Of a stretch of DNA of 64,000 nucleotides, positions 43,981-54,191 are shown in pieces (positions within the stretch are counted from its first letter, which is position 1; each line of letters begins with the position of its first letter). The stretch lies in the NCBI GenBank assembly GCA_016711825.1, contig JADJSG010000006.1, positions 682,001 through 746,000 of the forward strand, in the 5' to 3' direction. The position numbers and the translations under genes are program-made. Origin of the DNA: Bacteroidota bacterium. Lineage in GTDB: Bacteria > Bacteroidota > Bacteroidia > Chitinophagales > Chitinophagaceae. The notes under the pieces are model-generated. The model saw only the letters and a program-made list of their open reading frames with translations, ran no database searches and was not told where the DNA came from.

Positions 43981-46729
43981 TTAATGCCCAAAAATGACTT
44001 TCTTCGTAATATTGTTATGGCTTGTTTTTAAGGTTAAAAAATAAATCCCTGCTTGTATTTTATTTGAAAAATACATGGGGTGCTGGTATTTACCTTTTTG
44101 CTCTTTTGATGAAGATAGTTGATTGATTGTTTTACCTGTTAAATCTGTAAGAATGATTGCATAATGCTCATCTGTGGTCATATTGACTGTTATCATCATC
44201 ATTTGTTCATTAACAGGGTTGGGGAAAAAATTAAAATCATTCAAATTTTCATTGTCAAAAAGGCAACCCGGTCTGCCAATGGTATGATAAGTAGTATTGG
44301 TGGTAATGGGTTCATTAAAATCGAAATAAATGGCTGCGTTGTTATTGATAACTGTTCCGTCCATGCATTTTTTAGGCATAATGGAGTAGGTTAAAAAACC
44401 TATACTTTTATCATAATCTTTGTTACTGTCAACCAATAGAATGTTGTCGAAATAAAATTGCAATTGTCTATTTACAACCTTATAATGCATCGGGTGTGAG
44501 GATTTTTTCACCACCAAGGTATTGATATCAAAATGATCATCCAGCTCATCAAATATCTTGATATTAAACGCTGTGTCAGTCCCGGTATTTTGAAATTCTA
44601 CATAATAATGAATGGGAATATTGTTTTCAATAAAATGTTGGGGGCCAATGCCCACTGGGTTTGCAGCTTTGTAGTTGGGGTCATATGAACCAATAACGAT
44701 ACCATTGGTGGTATCTGTATTGTTTGGTAAATAATTATCACCCACAGTTTGTACATAAACGTTGTGTTGATATAAATAATTTAAGGGTGCTTGTACCTGA
44801 TTTAATACGATAAACTCCTTTATTTCACCTGGATTCATAGAATCGATATGCCAATATAAAGTATTTCCTGAAATGGAATCGGGCATAGGAGTAGATCCTG
44901 TTCAATGAAAATAGCGTATCCATTTTACCTATCAATGTAGAATGAATCACTTTTTGAATACTCAAGTTTTCTACATCTATAATTGTAAATTGTTGAAATC
45001 CTGGTCTTGCTAAGCCTGAAACCATATTACATGCCAAATCTAAATTAGGTACTTTTATTTTCAATCCAAAATGTAAAGAGTCATTGATTCCATTTGCCAT
45101 GTTTACGGTATAGCTATTGTTGACATTGCACAAATAAGCATTGTCAAATTTTGAAATATATTCTACCGTTGCAATGCCACTCGATTTTGAAAAAGAATAT
45201 CTTCCTTCCTTGTCTGTTTTCGTGTAAATATCTTCGGGCATCAAATGAACAATATTATTTTCTACAATGGTCTCGGTACTATCATAAAGACAGTCATTTT
45301 GTGTATCAAAAAAAACCTTTCCCTGAAGGTCATCAACACAATTGTAACATATTTTTTGTATGAAAATGGGAGAGGCACTTATATTTTGACCTAGTATTGA
45401 ATCATACAGATGATTTCTATGAGTCTCACTAATTAAGATTAAATCATTATTATTATCATGTAATAATATATTTTTCACAGCAAATCCTAATATAAGATAT
45501 TGGTAATTAGGACAATATACTTGCTCAATATATTCTGATTAGATCCTATTCTAAATAATCCTACTGAAATTCCAAATAATTTGGATCATTAAGTGCACTT
45601 CAACACCAATGACAAAAACAACAAAATACTGTCATATTAATACCATACTCAGGGCCAACAAATTCAACAGAATTTTCATCTAGTTGTACTAAATTGGTAT
45701 CATACCTTCAGGTCAATTGACCAAATTTAGCACCACAATCATTGATAGCGAAAATATTATTGGAAACAGTATCAAAAATACAATCAATCTGGATGATACC
45801 GCAAATTTTCCTCGCATCAAATCTCCAGTGCCTAAGTATAATTCTACTAAATGGCCACAAACCAAGTACAAAGAATTCATTAAAAAATTTAAATTTGTAT
45901 GGGTATACATAATAGTTCAGTTAAAGTATTGCATGTAGCCAAATTGTATCACCATTAAATCTATTTATTTGAACTATAAAAATTCGTGTCATAATTTTGA
46001 GCTATCTCCAATCATTAGAGTAACCTAAACTGATCACTAATGAATCCTTTAACATACATCACAGGCCTGTCTTCTAAGCCTTGGGTTCATCTTGCAAATC
46101 CACATGATTTCTGGCTATTAAATAGTATATTAAAATTTTTATCATACCTTCTTGCCATGATATCAATATTGGTATAATGATCAAATGTATGAGAAAGAAA
46201 AATATCTCCATTGGGCATAACTTCAATGCCGTATAAATCTTCCCCATCGGTGCTTGAATCTTGGAGATAATCCATTTTTGAATCATTAAATGCCCATCCT
46301 TTGCCATTTAGTAAGCAAAATAAATCTTTGATATCCTCCTAATACTAAACAACATGTCATTACCTCCTATTATAAAGCAAATATTATCATCTATATCCAC
46401 ATAAAGTTTTGCCACTCGATCAAATCTAGTGACCATTGAATCGTTCTGACTGAAAGGGAACAGTAATCTTTCCCATTGTAAAATGCCTAATGGAGAATAC
46501 TTTCTGATAATTGAAAGCCTTAAATGTGTCTCTGCCATTCGTTACATATGAAAAATAAATATTATTTCCATTATTTATCTAAAACAGCACTTTGCATAAA
46601 CCAATTGCCATTTTGATATTTATAAGCAGTATCGTTTAAATAATGTTTCCACTGAATTTCACTTCCAGCAAAAGAAACTTTGGCTACAAACAAAAAATTA
46701 ATTAGCAATATCGTTATAAATTTTTTCAT
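43981..46729 (-). pseudogene. Decayed T9SS cargo gene (propeller-like + DUF11-like + sorting domain)
   Basis: The reading begins at ATG 46729 with an intact signal peptide (MKKFITILLINFLFVAKVSF, then AGSEIQWKHYLND) and a good -7 box upstream, then breaks repeatedly. Pieces in different frames continue as IRKYSPLGILQWERLLFPFS, TDGEDLYGIEVMPNGDIFLS (beta-propeller-like), GKVFFDTQNDCLYDSTE (SdrD-like Cna-B or DUF11 region, to 44886) and MPDSISGNTLYWHIDSMNPG through to a complete type A sorting domain (FNFFPNPVNEQMMMITV ... KKVIFGH). At least five disruptions are visible, two of which are repaired by removing one base. The density of breaks, compared with intact neighbours, indicates true decay. 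The original product would have been roughly 900 residues, surface-exported. Confidence 0.75.
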
Positions 46730-46743
46730 CCTTTTTACTACTA

Positions 46744-46751
46744 CAAATATA
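46744..46751 (-). promoter_or_regulatory. -7 box of the decayed T9SS gene
   Basis: Minus strand TATATTTG, 14 nt before the ATG at 46729. A preserved promoter before a broken gene. Confidence 0.5.
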
Positions 46752-46940
46752 CTTTTTATTTTATGGAATCATGACCCTTTAACAATACACCCGATTGATG
46801 CCTATACTGATTCACTTTGCATAAAGTAATATGCCCATTTTTATTTTGCAAAACCATTCCTAATTCGTCAACCCCTACATTTCATCAAATAGGACCTCTT
46901 TCTGTGCAATAAATCAATTATTCTCTTTATTTTTACCTTT

Positions 46941-47960
46941 ATGATCATCGATGTACGCTCAGACACTTTTACCAAACCTACACCCGCTATGCTTCAAGCC
47001 ATGATGAATACCTCAGTTGGCGATGATGTTTTTGGCGAAGACCCCACCGTAAATGAACTTGAGCAAAAAGTAGCCGCCTTATTTGGCATGGAATCCGCTT
47101 TATTTTGCCCCAGTGGCACTATGACTAACCAGATAGCCATTAAATGCCATACAGAGCCTGGAAATGAGGTTATTTGCGATAAAACAAGCCATGTGTATAT
47201 TTATGAGGGGGGTGGTATCGCTTTCAACAGTGCTTGTCAGGTACAGGCCCTTCATGGCGATCGGGGGCGCTTAAATGCAAGCCAAATTTTAGCCGCTATT
47301 AATCCTGATGACATACACAAACCGCCTACAGCACTGGTTTCACTTGAAAACACCGCAAATCGTGGAGGTGGAAGCTGTTATGCCTGGCAAGAACTTCTTC
47401 AAATTAAAAAGGTATGTACTGAAAATAATTTAAAACTACATCTCGATGGTGCCCGTTTATGGAATGCCCTGGTGGCAAAACAAGAAACTCCCCATCAATA
47501 TGGACAACTTTTTGATTCTATTTCCGTTTGTTTGAGCAAAGGGCTGGGTGCTCCAGTGGGTAGTTTGGTGTTAGGCAAAACCGACTTTATCAAAAAAGCA
47601 CGTAGGATACGAAAAATATTTGGTGGGGGTATGCGTCAGGCTGGATATTTAGCCGCAGCAGGTATTTACGCCCTTGATCATCATATGGAACGATTACAGA
47701 TTGACCATCAACATGCATTAATCATTGCTGATGCCCTTCAACAATGTAAGTATGTTAAAAATATATTGCCTGTTGAAACAAATATTATCCTATTTGATAC
47801 CCTTGATGACTTTCCTGCTGCAAAGTTTGTGGAAATCCTGGCTAAAAATGGCATAAAAGCAATGGCTTTAGCACCCCAACAAGTTCGTTTTGTAACCCAT
47901 CTTGATATCAGTGAAGAAATGGTTGCTAAACTCGTGAAAATATTAATCGAAATGCAATAA
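46941..47960 (+). CDS. ltaE: Low-specificity threonine aldolase
   Basis: A 339-residue PLP enzyme of fold type I that cleaves L-threonine or L-allo-threonine to glycine and acetaldehyde. Landmarks: DVRSDTFTKPTPAMLQAMMN, VGDDVFGEDPTVNELE, ALFCPSGTMTNQIAIKCHTE, LENTANRGGGSCYAWQEL, HLDGARLWNALVA with the PLP-stacking Asp169, and the Schiff-base Lys200 in SVCLSKGLGAPVGSLV. Length and motifs are standard. Glycine formed could feed the glycine cleavage system, whose gcvH lies 4 kb away, though this is not an operon. Confidence 0.93.
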   Translation: MIIDVRSDTFTKPTPAMLQAMMNTSVGDDVFGEDPTVNELEQKVAALFGMESALFCPSGTMTNQIAIKCHTEPGNEVICDKTSHVYIYEGGGIAFNSACQVQALHGDRGRLNASQILAAINPDDIHKPPTALVSLENTANRGGGSCYAWQELLQIKKVCTENNLKLHLDGARLWNALVAKQETPHQYGQLFDSISVCLSKGLGAPVGSLVLGKTDFIKKARRIRKIFGGGMRQAGYLAAAGIYALDHHMERLQIDHQHALIIADALQQCKYVKNILPVETNIILFDTLDDFPAAKFVEILAKNGIKAMALAPQQVRFVTHLDISEEMVAKLVKILIEMQ

Positions 47961-47975
47961 GTGCGCTTATATACT

Positions 47976-47983
47976 TATCTTTG
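47976..47983 (+). promoter_or_regulatory. -7 box for mnmG
   Basis: TATCTTTG matches TAnnTTTG and gives a leader of about 50 nt before the ATG at 48038. Confidence 0.5.
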
Positions 47984-48037
47984 CTTCTTTAATTCATTAC
48001 CTCTTTAGGTTTATTTTCAAATCCTATCCATTAATAT

Positions 48038-49945
48038 ATGTTTCCTTTATACGATGTCATAGTAGTAGGCGCTGGTCATGCGGGTTGTGAAGCCGCTGCC
48101 GCTGCTGCCAATTTAGGCTCTAAAACGCTACTCATTACCATGAATATGCAAACCATTGCACAAATGAGTTGCAATCCAGCAATGGGTGGCATTGCCAAAG
48201 GACAAATTGTACGTGAAATTGACGCATTAGGGGGTTACAGCGGCATCGTTTCAGACATGAGTATGATACAGTTTAGGATGCTAAACAAAAGCAAAGGACC
48301 GGCTATGTGGAGCCCTCGTACACAAAACGACCGGCATCTTTTTGCGGCTACCTGGCGCGAAAAACTTGAAAATACCCCTAACTTAGATATCTGGCAAGAC
48401 TCGGTCAATGGTTTGATTGTTTCACGTGGAACCATTGAGGGTGTACGTACTAATTTAGGCATAGAAATAAGAGGGAAGTCTGTGGTACTCACCAATGGTA
48501 CCTTTTTAAATGGCATTATTCATATAGGAGATAAACAATTTGGCGGCGGAAGAATTGGGGAGAATAAAGCAACGGGTATTACTGAACAATTACTCGAACT
48601 TGGTTTTGAAAGCGATCGTTTAAAAACGGGCACGCCACCACGACTGGATGGAAGAAGTCTTGATTATAGCAAAATGGAGATTCAAGATGGTGATGAGGAT
48701 GTGGTTGGATTTTCATATTTGGGCAATCAGCATCCTTTTGCAAAAGAAGGACTTAAGGATTCCACTTTGCAACATACTCCCAAAAAGCAACGTTGTTGCT
48801 GGGTAACGTATACCGATGACAAAGTGCATGAAATGCTCAAAACAGGTTTCGACCGCTCACCAATGTTTCAGGGCAGAATTGAAGGTACAGGACCACGTTA
48901 TTGTCCTAGTATAGAAGATAAAATCAATCGTTTTGCTGATAGAGATCGTCATCAATTATTTGTAGAACCAGAAGGTTGGAATACCATAGAAATCTATTTA
49001 AATGGATTTTCTACATCTTTACCTGAAGAAGTACAATATAAAGCCCTAAAATTAATACCTGGCTTAGAAAATGTGAAAATGTTTCGTCCTGGTTACGCCA
49101 TAGAATACGATTATTTTCCACCTACCCAATTAAGTTATACCTTAGAAACCAAGTTAATAAAAAATCTTTTCTTTGCTGGGCAAATCAATGGCACTACCGG
49201 ATATGAAGAAGCCGCCTGTCAAGGACTTATAGCTGGTATCAATGCGCACCAAAATGTTCAAGAAAAAGAACCCTTTACACTCAGTAGAAGCCAGGCTTAT
49301 ATAGGTGTATTGATAGACGACCTGATTAATAAAGGCACGGACGAACCTTATCGAATGTTTACCTCTCGTGCTGAATACCGTACTTTACTCCGTCAAGATA
49401 ATGCCGATATACGTCTTACCGAAATGAGCCATAAAATAGGACTCGCCTCAGATGAAAGAATGTTTCACGTGAAACATAAAATAGAAACCGTAGAAGCCAT
49501 TAAAAACGCTATGAAGAATATTTCATTTGAACCTTCTCAAATTAATAATTATTTCGAAAGCATACAGTCATCCCCATTAACAGAAAGAACCAATAGCATT
49601 AAAATACTCTTACGTCCTAATGTAAGTTTACCTTTAATGGCTACTTATTCAGAGGAGCTCAGTTCATTATTAAAAGATGTTTCACGTGAAACAATTGAAC
49701 AAGTCGAAATTCAACTTAAATACGATAGCTATATCGAAAAAGAAAAAGAATTGGTAGCCAAAGCCAATTCATTAGAGGAATTAATCATTCCTGAAAATTT
49801 TGATTATGAAAACCTTAAATCCTTGTCTTCTGAAGGGAAGCAAAAGTTTATTAAAATAAAACCGCGAACACTTGGTCAAGCCGGTCGTATCAGTGGCGTT
49901 AATCCAACTGATGTGCAAATATTAATGGTTTATATGGGCAGATAG
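48038..49945 (+). CDS. mnmG: tRNA uridine 5-carboxymethylaminomethyl modification enzyme MnmG (GidA)
   Basis: A 635-residue FAD protein that with MnmE modifies U34 of tRNAs reading NNA/NNG codons. Seen: the dinucleotide-binding YDVIVVGAGHAGCEAAAAAA, CNPAMGGIAKGQIVREIDAL, TGTPPRLDGRSLDYSKM, RYCPSIEDKINRFADR, ATCQ-like YEEAACQGLIAGINAHQ, FTSRAEYRTLLRQDNADIRL and the C-terminal RTLGQAGRISGVNPTDVQIL. Two perfect 16-bp parS palindromes lie in its last third and a near-match in its first third. mnmE and rsmG, common neighbours near origins in other phyla, are not here. Confidence 0.95.
   Translation: MFPLYDVIVVGAGHAGCEAAAAAANLGSKTLLITMNMQTIAQMSCNPAMGGIAKGQIVREIDALGGYSGIVSDMSMIQFRMLNKSKGPAMWSPRTQNDRHLFAATWREKLENTPNLDIWQDSVNGLIVSRGTIEGVRTNLGIEIRGKSVVLTNGTFLNGIIHIGDKQFGGGRIGENKATGITEQLLELGFESDRLKTGTPPRLDGRSLDYSKMEIQDGDEDVVGFSYLGNQHPFAKEGLKDSTLQHTPKKQRCCWVTYTDDKVHEMLKTGFDRSPMFQGRIEGTGPRYCPSIEDKINRFADRDRHQLFVEPEGWNTIEIYLNGFSTSLPEEVQYKALKLIPGLENVKMFRPGYAIEYDYFPPTQLSYTLETKLIKNLFFAGQINGTTGYEEAACQGLIAGINAHQNVQEKEPFTLSRSQAYIGVLIDDLINKGTDEPYRMFTSRAEYRTLLRQDNADIRLTEMSHKIGLASDERMFHVKHKIETVEAIKNAMKNISFEPSQINNYFESIQSSPLTERTNSIKILLRPNVSLPLMATYSEELSSLLKDVSRETIEQVEIQLKYDSYIEKEKELVAKANSLEELIIPENFDYENLKSLSSEGKQKFIKIKPRTLGQAGRISGVNPTDVQILMVYMGR
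48418..48433 (+). promoter_or_regulatory. parS-like site, degenerate
   Basis: TGTTTCACGTGGAACC, two mismatches from the perfect palindrome, located in mnmG codons for VSRGT. Confidence 0.4.
49461..49476. promoter_or_regulatory. parS (ParB-binding) site, perfect palindrome
   Basis: TGTTTCACGTGAAACA, the canonical parS 16-mer, inside mnmG where it encodes FHVKH. Chance occurrence of an exact 16-mer in 64 kb is very unlikely, and a second exact copy follows 217 bp later. Confidence 0.85.
49678..49693. promoter_or_regulatory. parS (ParB-binding) site, perfect palindrome
   Basis: Second exact TGTTTCACGTGAAACA, here read in another frame as DVSRET. The same DNA is kept although the protein sequence differs, which points to DNA-level selection. 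Confidence 0.85.
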
Positions 49946-50403
49946 GGTTTGTTTTTTTAAAATTCATCAACACTGTTTGTATCGTTGGAATAAAGTAAAA
50001 TATATATATAAAATATATAAATATTACGTTGTGCTTATATAAGAGAACAATAAATTACTGAGTAGAACACGGATGGTAAAGATGGAAAGATTTACAAGGA
50101 TATTGATGTATTTCATATAAAATATCAAAAAACAGGCGTTTTAGGATAAATGAAAATGAAAGATTTCAAGGATTTAGATGTATTATATACAAATTATCAG
50201 AAAATAGGAGAACGATGATAGAATTGATGGAAATTTTTTCAAAGATGTTTAAAATTTAAACATTCTCACCTGATTTCATAGATTATACCACTATTTTATA
50301 TCTGTTACAATGATTCCACAGTACTTATTGATGTTCAATATTCTCCCAGATACTTGGAGAATAAGAAAATTATTTCCTATATTTATACACTCAATCAACC
50401 ATT
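49946..50403. other. Intergenic with hairpin upstream of aminotransferase gene
   Basis: About 460 very AT-rich bases. A perfect 8-bp inverted repeat TATTCTCC / GGAGAATA (50339..50346 and 50356..50363, 9-nt loop) lies about 40 nt before the next ATG, near a TATATTTA near-box. A stretch around 50067..50110 (AACACGGATGGTAAAGATGG) resembles 60780..60920. No coding frame is supported, and I see no cluster of DnaA boxes. Confidence 0.5.
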
Positions 50404-51690
50404 ATGTTTTTGAATACACGTAGACACTTTCTACAAAAAACCGGATTAGCCTCATTAAGTCTTTTGTTCGCATCAGATACTTGGGGAAAAAACCTCCAAA
50501 ATGCACTGGATAATCATCAACAAATAGATGCAGAAACCTTAGCCACTTCAGAAGATTTCTGGCATTATGTACAACAATCCTATACCACCTCAGGAAGTAT
50601 CATTAACCTGAATAATGGCGGGGTAAGTCCATCCCCAAAAATTGTTCAGGATGCCATGAAAAGATACCACGACATGAGCAATGAAGCTCCCAGCTATTAT
50701 ATGTGGCGTATCCTAGATCAGGGACGTGAACCCCTCAGAGAAAGATTAGCCCAACTTGCAGATGTAAGTGCAGAAGAAATCGCGTTACATAGAAACGCTT
50801 CAGAAGCATTAGAAACCATCATATTTGGTTTAAACCTTAAGGCGGGTGATGAAGTTGTACTTTCTAAACAAGATTATCCTAATATGATCAATGCCTGGAA
50901 ACAACGTGAAATGCGAGATGGTATTAAACTAGTATGGGTAAATCACGAATTGCCATCTGTTGATAATGATTATTTGGCCAACAATTATATAGATCTGTTT
51001 ACAGCACGAACAAAAGTGGTACATATCACCCATATCATCAATTGGAATGGACAAATACTACCCGTTCGTCAAATCGCAGATATTGCCAAAAAACAAGGAA
51101 TTGAAGTGCTAGTAGATGGTGCCCATTCATTCGCTCATTTTGATTTTAGCATTACAGATTTACAGTGCGATTATTTTGGAACCAGCCTGCACAAATGGCT
51201 GGGAGCCACAATAGGTACGGGTTTCATGTATGTGCGAAAGGAAAAAATTAAATCTTTATTTCCCCTTTTTGGTGTTGATGATCCACTAAAAGACGATATT
51301 AGAAAATTTGAAGCCTTGGGAACTCGTCCATTTTTTATAGAACAGGCTATTGAAAAAGCCATCGATTTTCATAAAATGATTGGGATAGAACGCAAAGAAG
51401 CCCGACTAAATTATCTTAAAAATTATTGGATCAATCAAGTCAAAGATTTACCGAATATCATCATCAACACACCTTTGCAGAAAGGATTTAGTTGTGCCAT
51501 CGCCAATATTGCTATTAAAGATAAAAAACATGAAGACCTAGATACCTTTCTATTTGAAAAATATAAAATACATGTTGTGTCTATAACCTGGGAAAATATC
51601 AAAGGGATACGTATCACGCCAAATGTATATACTACCTTAGAAAATTTAGATAGATTAGTGGAAGGTATTCGAAAATTTGCCACGTCTTAG
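50404..51690 (+). CDS. Tat-signal class V aminotransferase-fold (isopenicillin epimerase-like) protein
   Basis: A 428-residue PLP-fold type I protein with an N-terminal twin-arginine signal: NTRRHFLQKTGLASLSLLFA. The catalytic domain follows class V aminotransferases: NLNNGGVSPSPKIVQDAMKR, EIALHRNASEALETIIFGL, KAGDEVVLSKQDYPNMINAW, VVHITHIINWNGQILPVRQI, VLVDGAHSFAHFDF with the PLP Asp and His, and the probable Schiff-base Lys264 in TSLHKWLGATIGTGFMYV. A PLP enzyme exported folded to the periplasm is unusual; cofactor loading before export would explain Tat use. Substrate unknown; related proteins act as epimerases, desulfurases or lyases. It stands alone. Confidence 0.85.
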   Translation: MFLNTRRHFLQKTGLASLSLLFASDTWGKNLQNALDNHQQIDAETLATSEDFWHYVQQSYTTSGSIINLNNGGVSPSPKIVQDAMKRYHDMSNEAPSYYMWRILDQGREPLRERLAQLADVSAEEIALHRNASEALETIIFGLNLKAGDEVVLSKQDYPNMINAWKQREMRDGIKLVWVNHELPSVDNDYLANNYIDLFTARTKVVHITHIINWNGQILPVRQIADIAKKQGIEVLVDGAHSFAHFDFSITDLQCDYFGTSLHKWLGATIGTGFMYVRKEKIKSLFPLFGVDDPLKDDIRKFEALGTRPFFIEQAIEKAIDFHKMIGIERKEARLNYLKNYWINQVKDLPNIIINTPLQKGFSCAIANIAIKDKKHEDLDTFLFEKYKIHVVSITWENIKGIRITPNVYTTLENLDRLVEGIRKFATS

Positions 51691-51719
51691 GGACTAATCT
51701 AAAACTGTAGCTTATATTG

Positions 51720-52436
51720 TTAATACCATTGCCATCTATCACTATTATACCCTTTTGGGCCACCTAATTTGGCATAAAATCCGATTTGAGCCAAAGCTTT
51801 TGAATAACCAACTTCTAAATACATACCTGCGTTATTACTAAAAGGCACCTTCATACCAAATACTTCTTCAATGGCAATGGGTAAAGTGGTAAAAATGCCA
51901 TTTAAATAATCATTAAAATCATCTACATATACCTGATCTTCAGGGGTCAGTACATTACCAGAAAGTAATTGTTCTAACTTAACCCTAGTATGGGCATACC
52001 CAACACCAAAGCCATAATAAATATCAATTTTTGATGGATTTTTAATAAAGTGAATATTCATTCTTAGCATCGCATTGATACTCGAATAATTGAAATTGGT
52101 TACACTTGACACATAATTATCATCAATATCTAAATAATCAGCCGTTAGTTTAAATTTACCAAATTCGGCATTCGCACTCAAACCTAAACCAACACGTCCA
52201 CCTATCATTTTATCATATCTAAAATGAAAAGGTCCTAAGCCCTTATAACTAAAAGCGGTAGTCACATCTGCATCTTCAGTCGTTAAGGCAAATTTAAATA
52301 CAGACCCCATAATTTGCATCGCACTCGGAAAACCATACCCAATTTGTATTGTACTTGTTCCCTTCTGTACAATCTGTGCTGAAGCTATATTCATACATAA
52401 AATAGATAAAAATAGTGTCGTAAAAAGTGATTTCAT
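51720..52436 (-). CDS. Outer membrane beta-barrel protein (hypothetical)
   Basis: A 238-residue protein with signal peptide (MKSLFTTLFLSILCMNIASA, then Q) and alternating hydrophobic strands with aromatic ends: TSTIQIGYGFPSAMQIMG, GLGPFHFRYDKMIGGRVG, LGLSANAEFGKFKLTADYLD, NAMLRMNIHFIKNPSKIDIY, YGFGVGYAHTRVKLEQL, and AGMYLEVGYSKALAQIGFYA. This fits an 8-strand OmpA/OmpW-size barrel. It lacks a C-terminal aromatic BAM signal in pure form (ends WQWY). Function unknown. Transcribed divergently from glnS across 87 bp. Confidence 0.75.
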   Translation of the reverse strand: MKSLFTTLFLSILCMNIASAQIVQKGTSTIQIGYGFPSAMQIMGSVFKFALTTEDADVTTAFSYKGLGPFHFRYDKMIGGRVGLGLSANAEFGKFKLTADYLDIDDNYVSSVTNFNYSSINAMLRMNIHFIKNPSKIDIYYGFGVGYAHTRVKLEQLLSGNVLTPEDQVYVDDFNDYLNGIFTTLPIAIEEVFGMKVPFSNNAGMYLEVGYSKALAQIGFYAKLGGPKGYNSDRWQWY

Positions 52437-52497
52437 CTTAAAATTTTTTTAAAAATAATATTTATAATTAAGAGTACAAATATTTTTTCAAATCAAG

Positions 52498-52505
52498 TAC
52501 TTTTG
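52498..52505 (+). promoter_or_regulatory. -7 box for glnS
   Basis: TACTTTTG matches TAnnTTTG and ends 18 nt before the ATG at 52524. A TTG inside it could be mistaken for a start codon. Confidence 0.5.
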
Positions 52506-52523
52506 TTCACAAAACATCCCTGT

Positions 52524-54191
52524 ATGAGCGAAGAAAAATCATTGAATTTTTTAGAAGAAATAATCGAAGAAGACCTTAAAAACAATACCCATCAGGGGAG
52601 GGTACATACCCGTTTCCCTCCCGAACCTAATGGCTATTTACACATAGGTCATGCAAAAAGCATCTGTGTTAATTTTGGTTTGGCGCAAAAATACAATGGT
52701 AAGTGCAATCTAAGGTTTGATGATACCAACCCAAGTACTGAAGAAACAGCCTATGTAGAAAGTATAAAAACTGATATAGAATGGTTGGGATTTAAATGGG
52801 ACCATGAGTACTATACATCTGATTATTTTGGCACATTATACCAATATGCACAACAATTAATCCTTAAAGGACTTGCCTATGTAGACGATTCTACAGCTGA
52901 AGAAATGGCCACCCTTAAAGGCACACCCACCACGGTTGGCGTTAACAGTCCTTACAGAAACAGAAGCATTGAAGAAAATGCTCAATTATTTGAAGAAATG
53001 CGCGCAGGTAAATACCCCGATGGCGCAAAAGTGTTAAGGGCTAAAATAGATATGAAACACGATAATATGCTTATGCGTGACCCGGTAATTTATCGTATCA
53101 AACATGCCCACCATCATCGTACTGGAGATGCATGGTGTATATATCCTATGTATGACTTTGCCCATGGACAAAGTGATAGTATTGAAGAAATTACCCATTC
53201 AATATGTACGATGGAATTTATTCCTCATCGGGAATTGTATGACTGGCTTATTGAAAAATTAGAAATATTTCCCTCACATCAATATGAATTTGCCCGGGGA
53301 AATGTCAGCTATATGGTTACCAGTAAAAGAAGATTATTGCAATTGGTCAAAGAAAATCATGTTGCTGGCTGGGACGATCCACGTATGCCTACTATTAGTG
53401 GTTTAAGAAGAAGAGGTTATACCCCTGCTAGTATTCGAACATTTTGGGAACATGTAGGTGTAGCAAAAAGAGACAATACAATAGATATCAATTTACTTGA
53501 ATTTTATATCCGGGAAGAATTAAATAAAGTAGCCCTTCGTAGAATGGCTGTGTTAGACCCCATTAAATTAATTATAAATAATTTAGATGAGCATGAAAGT
53601 ATTTCACTACAAGCTGAAAACAACCATGAAGTAGAAAATGCTGGTGAAAGAACAATCAGTTTTAGTAAAAATCTCTGGATAGAAAGAGATGATTTTATGG
53701 AAAATCCGCCAAATAAGTACTTCCGATTAGGGCCAGGACTGAAAGTGCGTTTAAAACATGCCTTTATCATTGCTTGTACACACTTTACCAAAGATCAAAA
53801 TGGACAAATTACAGAAGTGTATGCCGACTACTACCCTGAAAGTAAAAGTGGACAAGATACAAGCGGTATCAAGGTAAAAGGGGTCATTCATTGGTTAGAC
53901 GCAAGCTCAGCCAAACAAGCTGAAGTTAGATTGTACGATCGTCTTTTTACTGTAGAAGATCCTACCAGCGAAACAGGCGATTTTAAAGATTATATTAATC
54001 CAAACAGTCTTACTATCATCCAAAATGCATGGATTGAACCTGCTCTCACATCAGCAAGCTTAGAAGATAAATTTCAATTTCTCCGTCTGGGGTACTTCTG
54101 CAAAGATCGTAATTCAACCAATGAGCATATCATATTTAACCGAACAGTTGGATTAAAAGATTCATGGGCTAAAGAAGTTAAAAAAGGATAA
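52524..54191 (+). CDS. glnS: Glutaminyl-tRNA synthetase
   Basis: A 555-residue class I synthetase that charges tRNA-Gln directly. Landmarks: VHTRFPPEPNGYLHIGHAKS with the HIGH motif, RFDDTNPSTEETAYVESIKT, SPYRNRSIEENAQLFEEMRA, PMYDFAHGQSDSIEEITHSI, NVSYMVTSKRRLLQLV in the KMSKS position, GWDDPRMPTISGLRRRGYTP and the two beta-barrel anticodon-binding domains to KDSWAKEVKKG. I start at 52524 (MSEEKSLNF), the usual family start; the upstream TTG overlaps the promoter. Confidence 0.94.
   Translation: MSEEKSLNFLEEIIEEDLKNNTHQGRVHTRFPPEPNGYLHIGHAKSICVNFGLAQKYNGKCNLRFDDTNPSTEETAYVESIKTDIEWLGFKWDHEYYTSDYFGTLYQYAQQLILKGLAYVDDSTAEEMATLKGTPTTVGVNSPYRNRSIEENAQLFEEMRAGKYPDGAKVLRAKIDMKHDNMLMRDPVIYRIKHAHHHRTGDAWCIYPMYDFAHGQSDSIEEITHSICTMEFIPHRELYDWLIEKLEIFPSHQYEFARGNVSYMVTSKRRLLQLVKENHVAGWDDPRMPTISGLRRRGYTPASIRTFWEHVGVAKRDNTIDINLLEFYIREELNKVALRRMAVLDPIKLIINNLDEHESISLQAENNHEVENAGERTISFSKNLWIERDDFMENPPNKYFRLGPGLKVRLKHAFIIACTHFTKDQNGQITEVYADYYPESKSGQDTSGIKVKGVIHWLDASSAKQAEVRLYDRLFTVEDPTSETGDFKDYINPNSLTIIQNAWIEPALTSASLEDKFQFLRLGYFCKDRNSTNEHIIFNRTVGLKDSWAKEVKKG

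Noticed and set aside
49946..50403. Replication origin next to the parS sites
   Set aside because: AT-rich, but no cluster of TTATCCACA-type DnaA boxes and no dnaA/dnaN gene nearby.
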